Assembly (NCBI GenBank): GCA_900129595.1
Contig: FQWG01000001.1
Location: 372,001-436,000, forward strand
Direction of reading: 5' to 3'
Origin: Flavobacterium frigidimaris
Lineage (GTDB): Bacteria; Bacteroidota; Bacteroidia; Flavobacteriales; Flavobacteriaceae
DNA: 64,000 nt
The notes under the pieces were generated by a model. The model saw only the letters and a program-made list of their open reading frames with translations. It searched no databases and had not been told where the DNA came from. Every line of letters starts with the position of its first letter. The first letter of the stretch is position 1. The translations under genes and the position numbers were made by a program. Below are positions 9,499 through 19,120 of the stretch, one piece after another.

Positions 9499-9808
9499 AA
9501 AATTCGTTTGTTGTTAAAGAATTGTATTTTGACAAAAATTCGATCGTTCATCAATTCAGGCTGAATAATGCCTTGAAATTAATTTTAAAGATACATATTT
9601 TCTTAACTTTTCGTATTTATTTTTTCTGACGTAAAATGCACAAAACAGATCCTTATTCTGAATGGATTTACCAAGCGAATTCATAATTTCGCCAATCCGG
9701 ATTCAGGGATTGATCAGCAATTTTTAAGATTCATTCTATTCTCCCATGATTTTTTGCGAGAGGTAATACTTTTAATTACTTTTATATCATCAAATTTGAT
9801 CACGACCC
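9499..9808. other. Divergent intergenic region
   Basis: About 310 bases between the leftward deacetylase lipoprotein and the rightward bestrophin gene. Both promoters must lie here. I see no clear two-box promoter, repeat or small gene; short ATG frames present are under 25 codons. Confidence 0.4.
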
Positions 9809-10726
9809 ATGATTATCAAAAAAAAACACAACTGGTTTAGAATGCTTTTTGAATGGAAAGGTTCTGTTTTGCCTCAATTGCTTCCCAGACTTTTATTATT
9901 ACTGCTGTTTTCATTTTTAGTAGTCTATTTTAAACCGTATTTAATCGCTTATAATCTTCATATTAATCCGGCCATTTTTACGCTTTTTGGTATTGCACTT
10001 GCCATATTTCTTGGTTTTAGGAACAGTGTAAGTTATGACCGGTTTTGGGAAGGCAGAAAACTTTGGAGCGCTTTACTCAATGATACCCGATCTCTTGCCC
10101 GGCAAAGTATCACACTTATTCATGATCCGGCATACGATACTAAACGGGATAACTTCACTAATTTACTGATCGCTTTTGTATATAGCCTAAAACATCAGCT
10201 TAGAGAAACTGACGCTGCTGAAGATTTAAATCGGCTGCTTCCCAAAGAATTTACTGAGCAACTTAAAGAAGTACAGTTCAAACCCATTATTATTTTAAGG
10301 GAATTAGGCATCTGGGTAAAAAATGCAAAAGCAGAAAATAAAATCGACAGCGTTACCCAATTGGCTTTTGAAGAAAATCTGAATAAACTCTCGAATATTG
10401 TAGGCGGATGCGAGAGAATTGCCAGCACTCCAATTCCTTATACTTATAGTGTATTACTGCACAGAACGGTTTATATCTATTGTTTTTTACTCTCTTTTGG
10501 TTTTGTAGAAACAATGGGTTGGGTTATGCCTTTTATAATTGTTTTTATTGCATATACCTTTGTTGCACTTGAAGCAATTGCAGATGAATTAGAAAATCCG
10601 TTTGGATTACAACCTAACGATCTTGCATTGGATACGATGGCCAGAATGATCGAAAATACACTCTTAGAATTAAACGACAGAAAAACAAATCCAATACAAA
10701 ACCCTAATCACTATTGTATTACTTAA
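9809..10726 (+). CDS. Bestrophin-family ion channel protein
   Basis: 305 residues of the bestrophin/UPF0187 family, which form pentameric anion or cation channels in the inner membrane. Visible family marks are the N-terminal helices after a short basic start, the segment FLGFRNSVSYDRFWEGRKLW near residue 70, the paired C-terminal helices, and the late NPFGLQPNDLALD motif near residue 270. It ends 34 bases before the response regulator gene in the same direction and is probably co-transcribed with it, which would tie a channel to a two-component system. Confidence 0.9.
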   Translation: MIIKKKHNWFRMLFEWKGSVLPQLLPRLLLLLLFSFLVVYFKPYLIAYNLHINPAIFTLFGIALAIFLGFRNSVSYDRFWEGRKLWSALLNDTRSLARQSITLIHDPAYDTKRDNFTNLLIAFVYSLKHQLRETDAAEDLNRLLPKEFTEQLKEVQFKPIIILRELGIWVKNAKAENKIDSVTQLAFEENLNKLSNIVGGCERIASTPIPYTYSVLLHRTVYIYCFLLSFGFVETMGWVMPFIIVFIAYTFVALEAIADELENPFGLQPNDLALDTMARMIENTLLELNDRKTNPIQNPNHYCIT

Positions 10727-10760
10727 TTTATACGATTACAAACTCCAATTTTTTCCTGTT

Positions 10761-11453
10761 ATGAATAAAGTATTATTAGTTGAAGACGATCCCAGAGTTG
10801 CCTCCTTTATTACAAGAGGACTTGAAGAACATCTCTATGAAGTCAAAACGATCACAAAAGGTTTTGATGCCATAAAAGAGGTGATGGAGAATACCTATAA
10901 TATTATTATTCTCGACATTATGCTGCCTGATATTACAGGTTTTGAGGTTTGCGAAGTTTTAAGAAGCCGGAAAATTATTGTGCCGATACTTATTTTGAGT
11001 GCTCTCGATACGCCACACGAAAAAGTAAAAGGCCTGCAGGCCGGAGCTGATGATTATCTGGCAAAACCTTTTTTGTTTGAAGAATTACTGGCAAGAATAA
11101 ACGCGCAGCTTCGCCGTGCCGAATTCAGCACCGGAATTCTCGATTTTCAGTCGTATGCCGGAGTCGAAATTAATATGAAAGAGCAAAGCGCTTCAAGAGA
11201 CGGTAAGGAACTGAATTTGTCTTCCAGGGAACTAAAGCTTTTGATCTTTTTTATGAAAAACCGTGAGAAAGCATTATCCAGAATCGCAATTGCCCAAGCC
11301 GTCTGGAATATTGATTTTGACACAACATCAAATACCGTAGATGTCTACATTAATTATCTGCGCAATAAAATAGACAAGAACTTCCCTACTCCGCTAATTC
11401 ATACTATAAAAGGCACAGGATATATGCTCAAACAAAAAAGTCATGAATCTTAA
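10761..11453 (+). CDS. OmpR-family response regulator
   Basis: 230 residues. The receiver domain (1-115) has the acidic pair ED at 8-9, phosphoacceptor Asp52 in IIILDIMLPD, and the conserved Lys in YLAKPF. The C-terminal winged helix (about 130-228) has LSSRELKLL, SNTVDVYINYLRNKID and IHTIKGTGYML, the standard OmpR/PhoB DNA-binding and wing elements. It overlaps the histidine kinase gene by 11 bases, so the two are translationally coupled. Probable binding sites are the 11-base-phased TAATCT repeats at 12940-12978, ahead of the TonB receptor gene. Confidence 0.93.
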   Translation: MNKVLLVEDDPRVASFITRGLEEHLYEVKTITKGFDAIKEVMENTYNIIILDIMLPDITGFEVCEVLRSRKIIVPILILSALDTPHEKVKGLQAGADDYLAKPFLFEELLARINAQLRRAEFSTGILDFQSYAGVEINMKEQSASRDGKELNLSSRELKLLIFFMKNREKALSRIAIAQAVWNIDFDTTSNTVDVYINYLRNKIDKNFPTPLIHTIKGTGYMLKQKSHES

Positions 11454-12810
11454 AAACAAACTGGCGGTAAACTCTACTTTGCTTTTTGCTTTTATAGCCG
11501 GGCTTCTCATGGCCGGATCTTTCCTCTTGTTTAGAAGTCATATGAAAAATCTTTATTTTGACAATCTTGAAGATCATGCGATGACAGCAGCCCTGTTTTA
11601 TTTTGAAAAAGATGAAATAAAAGAGATGAACAGCGCCCGTTACCAACAAATCGAACTTCAGTACAAAAGAATCAACAACGAGTCGATACGCATCTACGAC
11701 GCCCGGACAAACAAAATTTATATAAATGATACGATTGATTTTCAATTAAGTGATAAAGACTTAGAGCATATCAAAAAAGAAAAGCTGTTTACTTTTACCA
11801 GAGACAAAAGACAATTTGTGGCAGTTTTTTATAATGACAATCAGGGAGATTTTATTATTGTAGTTTCCGGAATTGACCGTACCGGTAATCACCAATTAGA
11901 AATACTGGGTTTTATGTTTGTTTTGTTTTATCTGGCAGGAATTCCGTTAAATTATCTTTTAGGAACATTTTTGGCGAGACAGACTTTTCGACCGTTTACT
12001 GAAGTTATTGCCAAAGTAAATACGATAACAACAGAAAATCTGCATTCAAGATTAGAAATACCGCAAACCAGCAGTAAGGATGAAATTAAAGAATTGGCAA
12101 CCACTTTTAATTATCTTCTGGAAAGACTGGAAAGTGGAATAATGATCCAGAATAATTTTTTAAAAAATGCTTCACACGAGTTAAAAACTCCCCTAACTAT
12201 TATTATAGGAGATATTGATGTAGCGCTGCAACAACCCAGAACGAACGAACAGTATGAACGAATACTGAAATCCCTTAGAAAAGATACCTTACATCTTAAA
12301 GCTACTCTTGAAGGTCTTCTGGTATTGTCCGGACTTGAATTGTCTGAACCTCAACAAATGGAATCTGTGAGGATAGATGAGATCTTATGGAATGTACTGG
12401 AAAAGAAAGCAATTGAATATCCTGAATCTAAAGTCTCAGTAAATCTAAATGCCATTGCTGATCAGGAAGGTTTACTATCTGTTTATGCCAATAAACACAT
12501 GCTTTTTATCGCCTTGTACAATATATTAGACAATGCTATTAAATTCTCCTCTCCTGCTCCGGTAGAAGTGCTTGCGTTTTCTAACGAAGGTAAACTTGTG
12601 ATAAAAATTACAGATCAGGGCCCCGGAATATCAGATCCTGATAAAGAATCTATCTTTGATCTCTTTTTTAGAAGCGATAATACACGCCACATTCAGGGAC
12701 AGGGATTGGGGCTTTTTATCACGATACAAATTCTCAAACTGCATACTATTAATTTAATAGTAGATTCAGAACTCGGGAAAGGCACTTCATTTTCTTTGGT
12801 ATTTCCGTAA
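11443..12810 (+). CDS. Sensor histidine kinase, partner of the OmpR-type regulator
   Basis: 455 residues. Two membrane segments (about 8-28 and 152-172) enclose a periplasmic sensor of about 120 residues. They are followed by a HAMP-like linker, HisKA with the phospho-acceptor His in NASHELKTPLT near residue 245, and an ATPase domain with N-box YNILDNAIKFS, G1 DQGPGIS and G2 GQGLGLF. The start ATG lies inside the end of the regulator gene. The periplasmic sensor has no recognisable ligand motif. The gene is the last of the bestrophin-regulator-kinase series. Confidence 0.93.
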   Translation: MNLKNKLAVNSTLLFAFIAGLLMAGSFLLFRSHMKNLYFDNLEDHAMTAALFYFEKDEIKEMNSARYQQIELQYKRINNESIRIYDARTNKIYINDTIDFQLSDKDLEHIKKEKLFTFTRDKRQFVAVFYNDNQGDFIIVVSGIDRTGNHQLEILGFMFVLFYLAGIPLNYLLGTFLARQTFRPFTEVIAKVNTITTENLHSRLEIPQTSSKDEIKELATTFNYLLERLESGIMIQNNFLKNASHELKTPLTIIIGDIDVALQQPRTNEQYERILKSLRKDTLHLKATLEGLLVLSGLELSEPQQMESVRIDEILWNVLEKKAIEYPESKVSVNLNAIADQEGLLSVYANKHMLFIALYNILDNAIKFSSPAPVEVLAFSNEGKLVIKITDQGPGISDPDKESIFDLFFRSDNTRHIQGQGLGLFITIQILKLHTINLIVDSELGKGTSFSLVFP

Positions 12811-13157
12811 AGGTTTATTTTTTTTACTAAATATGTGTTGAAATAAATATTTAAAACGTTAACTAATTACATATTTTCACTAGAATATTAAAGTCTAAGG
12901 TTATCGGTTTTTTCAATCGGTAACATTTGCTTAACACTCTAATCTTTTTCTAATCTACTTTAAATACATCTTTAATCTACTTATTTTTAGCATTTTATGC
13001 AAGTAGTTGATTTTAAAGAGCTAATTTCTTTTTCTTCAAATAACACCTTCATAATCCTGGGTTAACAATGAATTGTTTTATCATTTTAAGTTAACAAAAG
13101 CATTAAATCCGATCGAAACAAAGGGAGTTTCTTTGTCAAATAAAAACTAAAAACAAC
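12811..13157. other. Intergenic control region ahead of the Oar-like receptor
   Basis: About 350 bases between the kinase and the TonB receptor. I see no gene. It holds the phased TAATCT repeats (12940-12978) and two copies of GTTAACA (13061-13067 and 13090-13096), so it is probably a regulated promoter rather than read-through spacer. Confidence 0.45.
12940..12978 (+). promoter_or_regulatory. Phased direct repeats, likely response-regulator site
   Basis: TAATCT occurs at 12940-12945, 12951-12956 and 12973-12978. The start-to-start distances are 11 and 22 bases, one and two helical turns. Direct repeats at 11-base phase are the normal binding pattern of OmpR/PhoB-type regulators, and such a regulator is encoded immediately upstream (10761-11453). 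The link to that regulator is inference. Confidence 0.45.
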
Positions 13158-16100
13158 ATGACAAAACTAAAACTCTTTTTTACGGCATTTATGCTTCTTG
13201 TTATGGGAAACATTTTTGCTCAAATTACAACCTCATCTTTATCTGCAAAGGTTAGCGATGGTACAAGCCCTTTAACCGGCGCTGAGGTTACATTAACACA
13301 TTTACCTACTAACGCAGTCTACAGAGCTGTAACAGATAAGCAAGGTAGATTTAGTTTCGAAAATTTAAATGCCGGCGGACCTTACGAACTTGAAATTAAA
13401 AGTTCAGGTACCAAAGATTATTCTAATGCACAAATACATTTAGCATTAGGTGACAATGATTTACCAGCAATTGTGGTTGGTAAAACAGATAATAATGTAT
13501 TAGAAGAAGTGGTTATTACAGGTTCTAAACCTTCTTCTAAAAATAACGGAACAAGCATTAATGAGAAAAAAATTAATGGCTTACCCTTAATCAACAGAGG
13601 AATTCAGGATGTTACCAAGCTGGTTCCGCAAAGTTCAAACAACTCTTTTGCCGGTACCAACTTTAGATACAATAACGTAACAATTGACGGATCTATCAAT
13701 AATGATGCGATTGGTTTTAGCCCTTCTTTAGGTGGTCAGTCCGGAACTTCAGGAATGCCCGGAAGCAGTACACGTTCTAATTCTATAAGTCTTGATGCTA
13801 TACAGGATATTCAAGTTTATATTGCTCCTTATGATATTAAGTTAGGTAACTTTTTAGGAGGAAGCGTAAATGCTGTTACACGCAGCGGAACAAATGAAGT
13901 AACAGGATCTATTTACAGCTATGGTAGAAATGCCGCCATAACAGGTCCAAATAATGCAGGTGACGGATCGAAAATGCCAAAATCTTTTGGAGATTATCAA
14001 ATTGGTTTCAGATTAGGTTTGCCAATTATAAAAGACAAATTGTTCTTCTTCACCAACATGGAATATGCAGAGCGAACAGATCCTTTGTTTTATAATGCAG
14101 GACAAACCGATTCTAACGGAAAATTAACTTCATTGGTAGATAATGCTACAGCTGAGCAAATTTCTAACTTCGTTAAAACTAATTACGGATTCGATCCGGG
14201 AAGTTATGGTGCCTACAACAACTTTGCAAAAAGTCAAAAATTCTTCAATAAATTAGATTGGAAAATTAATGACCAGCATTCCCTTTCGTTAAGAAATAAT
14301 ACTGTTATCTCACAAGCTTCTAACTTAGAGCGTGACGCAGCAAACTTTAGGTTTTCAAGCATGGATTTTACGCAAAAAAACCAATCCAGCAGTACGGTTT
14401 TAGAATTAAAAAGCCACTTTAACAGCCAATGGTCGAACTCATTTATTGCAAGTTACTCGGCTATTAAAGATTACCGTGATCCAAAATCATCAAATGCCAT
14501 GTTTCCTCAGGCGGAAATTGGGTACAACGGAGGAACTATTTTCTTAGGAAATGATCGTGAAGCAACAGTCTTTAATATGAAACAAAATACTGCCGAAATC
14601 ACTGACAACCTTACTTATAAAACAGGAAATCATACTTTATTATTTGGTACGCACAACGAATTCTACGATATCAATTACGGATTCGTAAATGCGCTAAACG
14701 GAAGAGTTTCATACAAATCGCTGTCAGACTTTTACAATAAGCTTCCTACTCGTGTTCGTGGAACTTATCCTTTTGACGGCTCTACAAGAGATGATATTTT
14801 TAATAATCCGTATGCTAAATTCAAAGTAAACCTATACAGTGTTTATGCGCAGGATGAAATCAGAATTGGCAACAAACTAAAAGTAACGCCTGGTGTAAGA
14901 GTTGATTATACTGATTTGCCCAATAAACCTAAATTAAGCCCACAAGTACAAAATTCTCCTGCTGATCCTAACTATGGCAACACATACACTTATACCCCGT
15001 TAAGCCAAATTAGCAATAACTTTTTCAGCACTGCATTAGTGTCTCCAAGAGTAGGATTTACGTATAATGTAGACGAAGATAAAACTCTTGTTATAAGAGG
15101 CGGATCAGGAGTATTTACAGGAAGAATCCCGTTTGCATGGTTAGGATATGCCTATTATAATGATGGTGTAGGTTACGGAAGTTATGACAAAAATAACCTT
15201 ACTCCTGCACAGGTTGCGGCAGCAGGTGATCCTTTGGCCAACAACGGTTTAAATGGATATCATGATGCAACGCCAAAAGTACAGGCGGATTTAGTAGACA
15301 ATAAATTCAAAATGCCGGCTGTTTTAAGAAATTCTCTTGCTATTGATAAAATTATTGGCGGATATAAATTTACAACTGAAGGTATTTATACAAAAGTAAT
15401 TCGTGATCTTGAATTTCAACAGGTAAACAAGACAGACAACCCTACTTATTTTTCTTATGATACCAATCACCAAATGCCCATTTATGCAGCAAACATAAAT
15501 CCTGCTTTTTCTAATGCTTACCTATTATCCAATACCAATAAAGGATACAGATACAGCATTACCGAAATGGTTTCGAAAACCTATGATTTTGGTTTAAACT
15601 TTATGGTTGCCTATACTTACGGAGATTCAAGAGACGTTACAAATGGAATCAGAAACTCTATGGAAAGTAATTTCCAGATGAATCAGTCTTTGACTCCTAA
15701 TGATCCTCAATTGGCTACTTCTAATTTTAATATCAAACACAGAATCGTTTCTAATGTAGGATATGCTGTAAAATTAGCTGACAACAATACGTTCTCTGCC
15801 AACGTTTATTTTAATGCGCAATCAGGGAATCCGTTTTCATGGGGATTTGTTAACTCAACAATTGCAGGAACAGGACAGGCAGCCGGATTGGCTTATATCT
15901 TTAAAGATGCAGCAGAAGCAGCTAAATATATCGGCGTAAGTGCTACGGGTGTACCATCTGCAACAGCAGCTCAACAAGTGGCAGATTATGAAGCTTTCAT
16001 CAACGGAAATGATTATTTGAAAAGCAGAAGAGGAACATTCACTCAAAGAAATGGTGATACTACGCCCTGGAACATTCAGGCAGATTTGAAATTAATGGAT

Positions 16101-16373
16101 GAAATCAAAGTTACAAAAGTTGGTACATTCCAGATCTCCTTTAGCATGGCGAATGTCGGAAACCTTATCAACAAAGATTGGGGAAGAAGTTATTTCGTTC
16201 CAAACACTTACAATTCAACAGCCAATTTAGGATTAACAAAATCAGGAAACTTAGGTGGAGTTGCTACTGGCGATCCAACTTATACATTCCAGAAACCTAC
16301 GGCTACACCCTATACTGTAGATCAATTAGCCTCAAGATTCCAGGGACAGCTTGGATTGAGATATTCGTTCTAA
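13158..16373 (+). CDS. TonB-dependent outer-membrane receptor, Oar-like
   Basis: 1071 residues. Residues 1-21 are a Sec signal peptide ending in NIFAQ. A carboxypeptidase-regulatory-like beta domain follows (about 25-105, with TDKQGRFSFENLNAGG). A TonB-box-like EEVVITG leads into the plug (NNVTIDGSINNDAIG, ISLDAIQDIQVYIAPYD, GSVNAVTRSGTNEVTGS), then a 22-strand barrel ending in LGLRYSF with the terminal aromatic. Length and plug motifs match the Oar-like subgroup seen in Myxococcus and flavobacteria, whose ligands are poorly known and may be peptides or proteins. There is no SusD partner beside it. It sits downstream of a two-component system and ends at a strong terminator. Confidence 0.92.
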   Translation: MTKLKLFFTAFMLLVMGNIFAQITTSSLSAKVSDGTSPLTGAEVTLTHLPTNAVYRAVTDKQGRFSFENLNAGGPYELEIKSSGTKDYSNAQIHLALGDNDLPAIVVGKTDNNVLEEVVITGSKPSSKNNGTSINEKKINGLPLINRGIQDVTKLVPQSSNNSFAGTNFRYNNVTIDGSINNDAIGFSPSLGGQSGTSGMPGSSTRSNSISLDAIQDIQVYIAPYDIKLGNFLGGSVNAVTRSGTNEVTGSIYSYGRNAAITGPNNAGDGSKMPKSFGDYQIGFRLGLPIIKDKLFFFTNMEYAERTDPLFYNAGQTDSNGKLTSLVDNATAEQISNFVKTNYGFDPGSYGAYNNFAKSQKFFNKLDWKINDQHSLSLRNNTVISQASNLERDAANFRFSSMDFTQKNQSSSTVLELKSHFNSQWSNSFIASYSAIKDYRDPKSSNAMFPQAEIGYNGGTIFLGNDREATVFNMKQNTAEITDNLTYKTGNHTLLFGTHNEFYDINYGFVNALNGRVSYKSLSDFYNKLPTRVRGTYPFDGSTRDDIFNNPYAKFKVNLYSVYAQDEIRIGNKLKVTPGVRVDYTDLPNKPKLSPQVQNSPADPNYGNTYTYTPLSQISNNFFSTALVSPRVGFTYNVDEDKTLVIRGGSGVFTGRIPFAWLGYAYYNDGVGYGSYDKNNLTPAQVAAAGDPLANNGLNGYHDATPKVQADLVDNKFKMPAVLRNSLAIDKIIGGYKFTTEGIYTKVIRDLEFQQVNKTDNPTYFSYDTNHQMPIYAANINPAFSNAYLLSNTNKGYRYSITEMVSKTYDFGLNFMVAYTYGDSRDVTNGIRNSMESNFQMNQSLTPNDPQLATSNFNIKHRIVSNVGYAVKLADNNTFSANVYFNAQSGNPFSWGFVNSTIAGTGQAAGLAYIFKDAAEAAKYIGVSATGVPSATAAQQVADYEAFINGNDYLKSRRGTFTQRNGDTTPWNIQADLKLMDEIKVTKVGTFQISFSMANVGNLINKDWGRSYFVPNTYNSTANLGLTKSGNLGGVATGDPTYTFQKPTATPYTVDQLASRFQGQLGLRYSF

Positions 16374-16398
16374 AAAATTGTGTTTTATTTTTTTTATT

Positions 16399-16442
16399 GT
16401 CCCCCAGTTTCAAACCTTATGAAACTGGGGGACTCTTTTTTT
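16399..16442 (+). terminator. Rho-independent terminator after the Oar-like receptor
   Basis: A perfect 14-base-pair stem (16399-16412 with 16420-16433), rich in G-C at its base, has a 7-base loop and is followed by TCTTTTTTTT. It lies 25 bases after the receptor stop codon. Confidence 0.9.
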
Positions 16443-16656
16443 AGGAAGGTGCAAAGTGGCAAAGACTCAAAGTCGCAAAGGTTTTACATTTGTATTTTTT
16501 TATGCTGAATTGGGTTCCTGCGAATTATTCGTGACTAAGAATTTGCCTTATAAAATTTAGAATCATTCTATTGCCTTTCCGTCGATAAGCAAAGCTATTT
16601 TGAAGTAATTTCATAGGAAGAATTCAGAGGTAATTGCATTCAATTAAATTAACGCT
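16443..16656. repeat. Short GCAAAG-type intergenic repeat
   Basis: Just after the terminator, GCAAAG-like hexamers recur (GCAAAGTGGCAAAG, then CTCAAAG and CGCAAAGG, about 16451-16480). This resembles a low-complexity intergenic repeat common in flavobacteria. The rest of the gap shows nothing I recognise. Confidence 0.3.
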
Positions 16657-17346
16657 ATGGAAACTGAAAATCATTATATTAATCGAAGCGGCTGGCTTAG
16701 GGCTGCCGTTCTGGGTGCCAATGACGGAATTCTATCTACGACCAGTTTGGTGATTGGTGTTGCCGCTGCAAGTGTTGGCAGAGAACCTATTTTACTTGCT
16801 GCTGTAGCCGGTTTGGTTGCCGGCGCACTTTCTATGGCTGCAGGGGAATATGTATCTGTAAGTTCGCAATCTGATGTAGAAACTGCTGATTTAGAAAGAG
16901 AAAGTTTCGCGCTTAAAACGATGCCGGAAACTGAACTTGAAGAACTAGCAGATATTTATGTTCAGAGAGGATTAAGCAAAACATTGGCGAGACAAGTCGC
17001 CACGGAATTAACTGCTCATGATGCACTTGAAGCTCACGCAAGAGATGAACTCGGAATAAACGAAATCACACAGGCCAATCCGCTGATGGCAGCTTTTGCA
17101 TCGGCTGTATCGTTTATTGTTGGAGGTTTGTTACCCGTTCTTGTGGCGTTTTTTGCGCCCATCAAAGACATGGTTTTCTATCAATACGGTTTCTCGATAC
17201 TTTTTCTGGCATTATCCGGAATATTAGCTGCGAAAGCAGGCGGATCAAAAATGATAAAAGCGGTTTTGCGCATTTGCATCTGGGGAACTTTTGCAATGGC
17301 TATGTCGGCATTAGTCGGGTATATTTTTGGGGTTCAGACTGCTTAA
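16657..17346 (+). CDS. VIT1/CCC1-family transporter
   Basis: 229 residues with the VIT/CCC1 signature: NRSGWLRAAVLGANDGILS at the start, then VAAASVGREPILLAAVAGLVAG and GEYVSVSSQSD in the second helix. A cytoplasmic helical stretch rich in Glu (about 80-140, metal-binding in the plant and yeast proteins) and three C-terminal helices follow. Family members move Fe2+ or Mn2+, usually out of the cytosol. The gene is monocistronic, and its stop lies 12 bases from the end of the convergent phosphatase gene. Confidence 0.9.
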   Translation: METENHYINRSGWLRAAVLGANDGILSTTSLVIGVAAASVGREPILLAAVAGLVAGALSMAAGEYVSVSSQSDVETADLERESFALKTMPETELEELADIYVQRGLSKTLARQVATELTAHDALEAHARDELGINEITQANPLMAAFASAVSFIVGGLLPVLVAFFAPIKDMVFYQYGFSILFLALSGILAAKAGGSKMIKAVLRICIWGTFAMAMSALVGYIFGVQTA

Positions 17347-17358
17347 ATAAGATTGCCA

Positions 17359-17997
17359 TCATGAAAATATAGTCAATTCATGTTCCAGAAAACTTTCCAT
17401 TTTATAATCGGCTAAGCTTAGATTCAGATCCTGATTTCCGTTAGTAAAGGCTACTACTTTCATACCCGCATTTTTAGCAGCGAGCATTCCGGAATAAGAA
17501 TCTTCTATAACAATGCAGTTTTCAGGATCAATGCCCAGTTCTTTTGATGTCATTAAATATATAGCGGGATCAGGTTTGCCAAACTCCACAAATTCTGCTG
17601 AGAATATACTGTCAAAATAGGAAGCAATCCCGGCTTTTTCTAAAACTACGGGTATTATTTTATATGGCGAATTTGTGGCTAAACCAATTTTAAAACCATT
17701 TGATTTCAGTTTTTTAATAAAGAATTCGATACCGTTTATTTCGGCACCAATCTCCCCTATCAACTCCATTACTCTTGAGATTACCATTTCTTCAACCTCT
17801 TCGAGACTGTGGCTTTCCCAGGGAAATTTTTCGTACCAGAACTTCGTTACTTCTATAGTAGTCATTGTTTTGGTCAGATCAGTAAATTCCTTTTCTAACG
17901 ATACGCCCAATGATGAAAAAACTTCAAATTCTGCTCTTTGCCAAAAAGGTTCCGAATCAATAATTACGCCATCCATGTCAAAAATAACTGCCTTCAT
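17359..17997 (-). CDS. hxpB: HAD-family sugar phosphatase, HxpB/YniC-like
   Basis: 212 residues with all four HAD motifs: I IFDMDGVIIDSEP (nucleophile and acid Asp), II LATNSPY, III Lys in EFGKPDPAIYL, IV IEDSYSGMLAAKNAG. The alpha-helical cap (about 18-85) includes FWYEKFPW, close to the WYARQPW region of E. coli YniC/HxpB. That enzyme dephosphorylates hexitol phosphates and 2-deoxyglucose-6-phosphate. The symbol rests on overall resemblance; beta-phosphoglucomutase is the alternative, and the cap sequence favours a phosphatase. Confidence 0.8.
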   Translation of the reverse strand: MKAVIFDMDGVIIDSEPFWQRAEFEVFSSLGVSLEKEFTDLTKTMTTIEVTKFWYEKFPWESHSLEEVEEMVISRVMELIGEIGAEINGIEFFIKKLKSNGFKIGLATNSPYKIIPVVLEKAGIASYFDSIFSAEFVEFGKPDPAIYLMTSKELGIDPENCIVIEDSYSGMLAAKNAGMKVVAFTNGNQDLNLSLADYKMESFLEHELTIFS

Positions 17998-18045
17998 AAA
18001 GTACCTGAATATGAGTTTTACTATAAGTTTGGTCTAAACGCAAAA

Positions 18046-18384
18046 CTAAACCTTTTTTTTGTCAATCAGTAATTTTCCCCAGTCGTTTAACAACCACAGC
18101 GCCTCTACCAATTTTTTTCCGATATCCGTAAGAGAATATTCTACCCGTGGAGGAAGTTCGTTAAAAGATTCTTTAGTCAGAATTCCGTCCTGCTCCATTT
18201 CCTTGAGCTGCTGGTTCAAAACACGTCTGTCTACTTTACCAATACCGCGCAAAAATTCGCTGGGACGTTTTTTTCCTTCATTTATTTGCCAGACGATAGG
18301 AATTTTCCATTTTCCGCTGATCGTATTTACTGCAATTTCTAAGGGACAAACTTTATTTTCGGCTGCTTTCTCCTGTATTTCCAT
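18046..18384 (-). CDS. HxlR-family transcriptional regulator
   Basis: 112 residues from the ATG at 18384; a longer form would need a TTG at 18414. The HxlR winged helix is clear: a conserved Cys in NKVCPLEIAV, then ISGKWKIPIVWQI, RPSEFLRGIGKVDRRVLNQQLKEME, the wing LPPRVEYSLT, and a C-terminal dimerisation helix LVEALWLLNDWGK. Several HxlR proteins (YodB, HypR) use the N-terminal Cys to sense quinones, aldehydes or other electrophiles. It is divergent from the peroxiredoxin-like gene at 18482, so it probably controls that promoter and its own. Confidence 0.9.
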   Translation of the reverse strand: MEIQEKAAENKVCPLEIAVNTISGKWKIPIVWQINEGKKRPSEFLRGIGKVDRRVLNQQLKEMEQDGILTKESFNELPPRVEYSLTDIGKKLVEALWLLNDWGKLLIDKKKV

Positions 18385-18481
18385 AATAGTGACTTTTTTA
18401 TCCCTATGAGACAATATTATGCGGTATTGCCCATGTTGAATCTATTTTAAACCTTTACAAAAATAAACAAATTAAAAAGAC

Positions 18482-19120
18482 ATGAATACTCTGGCAAAGC
18501 AAATAGAAAGCCTTAACAAGGAATTGACTCAACAGGTACCTGTAACAGTATTAGAAATATTCGAAAGATCAGTTGCCGATCTGAAAACACAAAATATTGA
18601 GTATAAAATTGCACAAATTGGTGACAAACTAATTCCTTTTTCGTTGCCCAATGCAGCAAACCAATTGATCAATTCTAAAGACATTCTTCGAAAAGGAAAA
18701 ATGATACTTGCTTTTTTTCGCGGAAGCTGGTGTCCGTACTGCAATTTAGAACTTAGGGCACTTCAGGAAAACCTCACCAAAATCACCCATAAAAATGTTA
18801 CTCTTTTAGCTGTTTCGCCACAAAGTACAGATCAAAGTATGCAGCTTATTGAAAAACATCTTTTGACGTTTGACGTTTTAACCGATACCAACAATATGCT
18901 GGCCAAACAACTTGGGCTTAGTTTTGAGCTTCAGGATTTTGCTTTGCCCACTTATCACGCAATGGGAATACATCTGGAAGAATTCAATCAAAATCATGAC
19001 AATACTTTGCCTGTTCCTGCTGTTTTTGTAGTAGATTGTGATGGTTCGATTCTTTATAAATTTGCTGATGCAGATTATAGAAACCGACTTGATATTGACG
19101 AATTACTACAATCATTATGA
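18482..19120 (+). CDS. Peroxiredoxin-like (AhpC/TSA) protein
   Basis: 212 residues with a thioredoxin fold. The active segment FFRGSWCPYCNLELRALQ contains a CPYC pair near residues 82-85, rather than the single peroxidatic Cys of classic 2-Cys peroxiredoxins. VTLLAVSPQSTDQS, a cis-Pro-type loop, and VPAVFVVDCDGSILYKF complete the fold. The N-terminal helix of about 50 residues is typical of the AhpC-like branch annotated in Bacteroidota. It probably reduces peroxides or acts as a disulfide reductase in the cytoplasm; there is no signal peptide. It overlaps the next gene by 4 bases (ATGA). Confidence 0.85.
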   Translation: MNTLAKQIESLNKELTQQVPVTVLEIFERSVADLKTQNIEYKIAQIGDKLIPFSLPNAANQLINSKDILRKGKMILAFFRGSWCPYCNLELRALQENLTKITHKNVTLLAVSPQSTDQSMQLIEKHLLTFDVLTDTNNMLAKQLGLSFELQDFALPTYHAMGIHLEEFNQNHDNTLPVPAVFVVDCDGSILYKFADADYRNRLDIDELLQSL

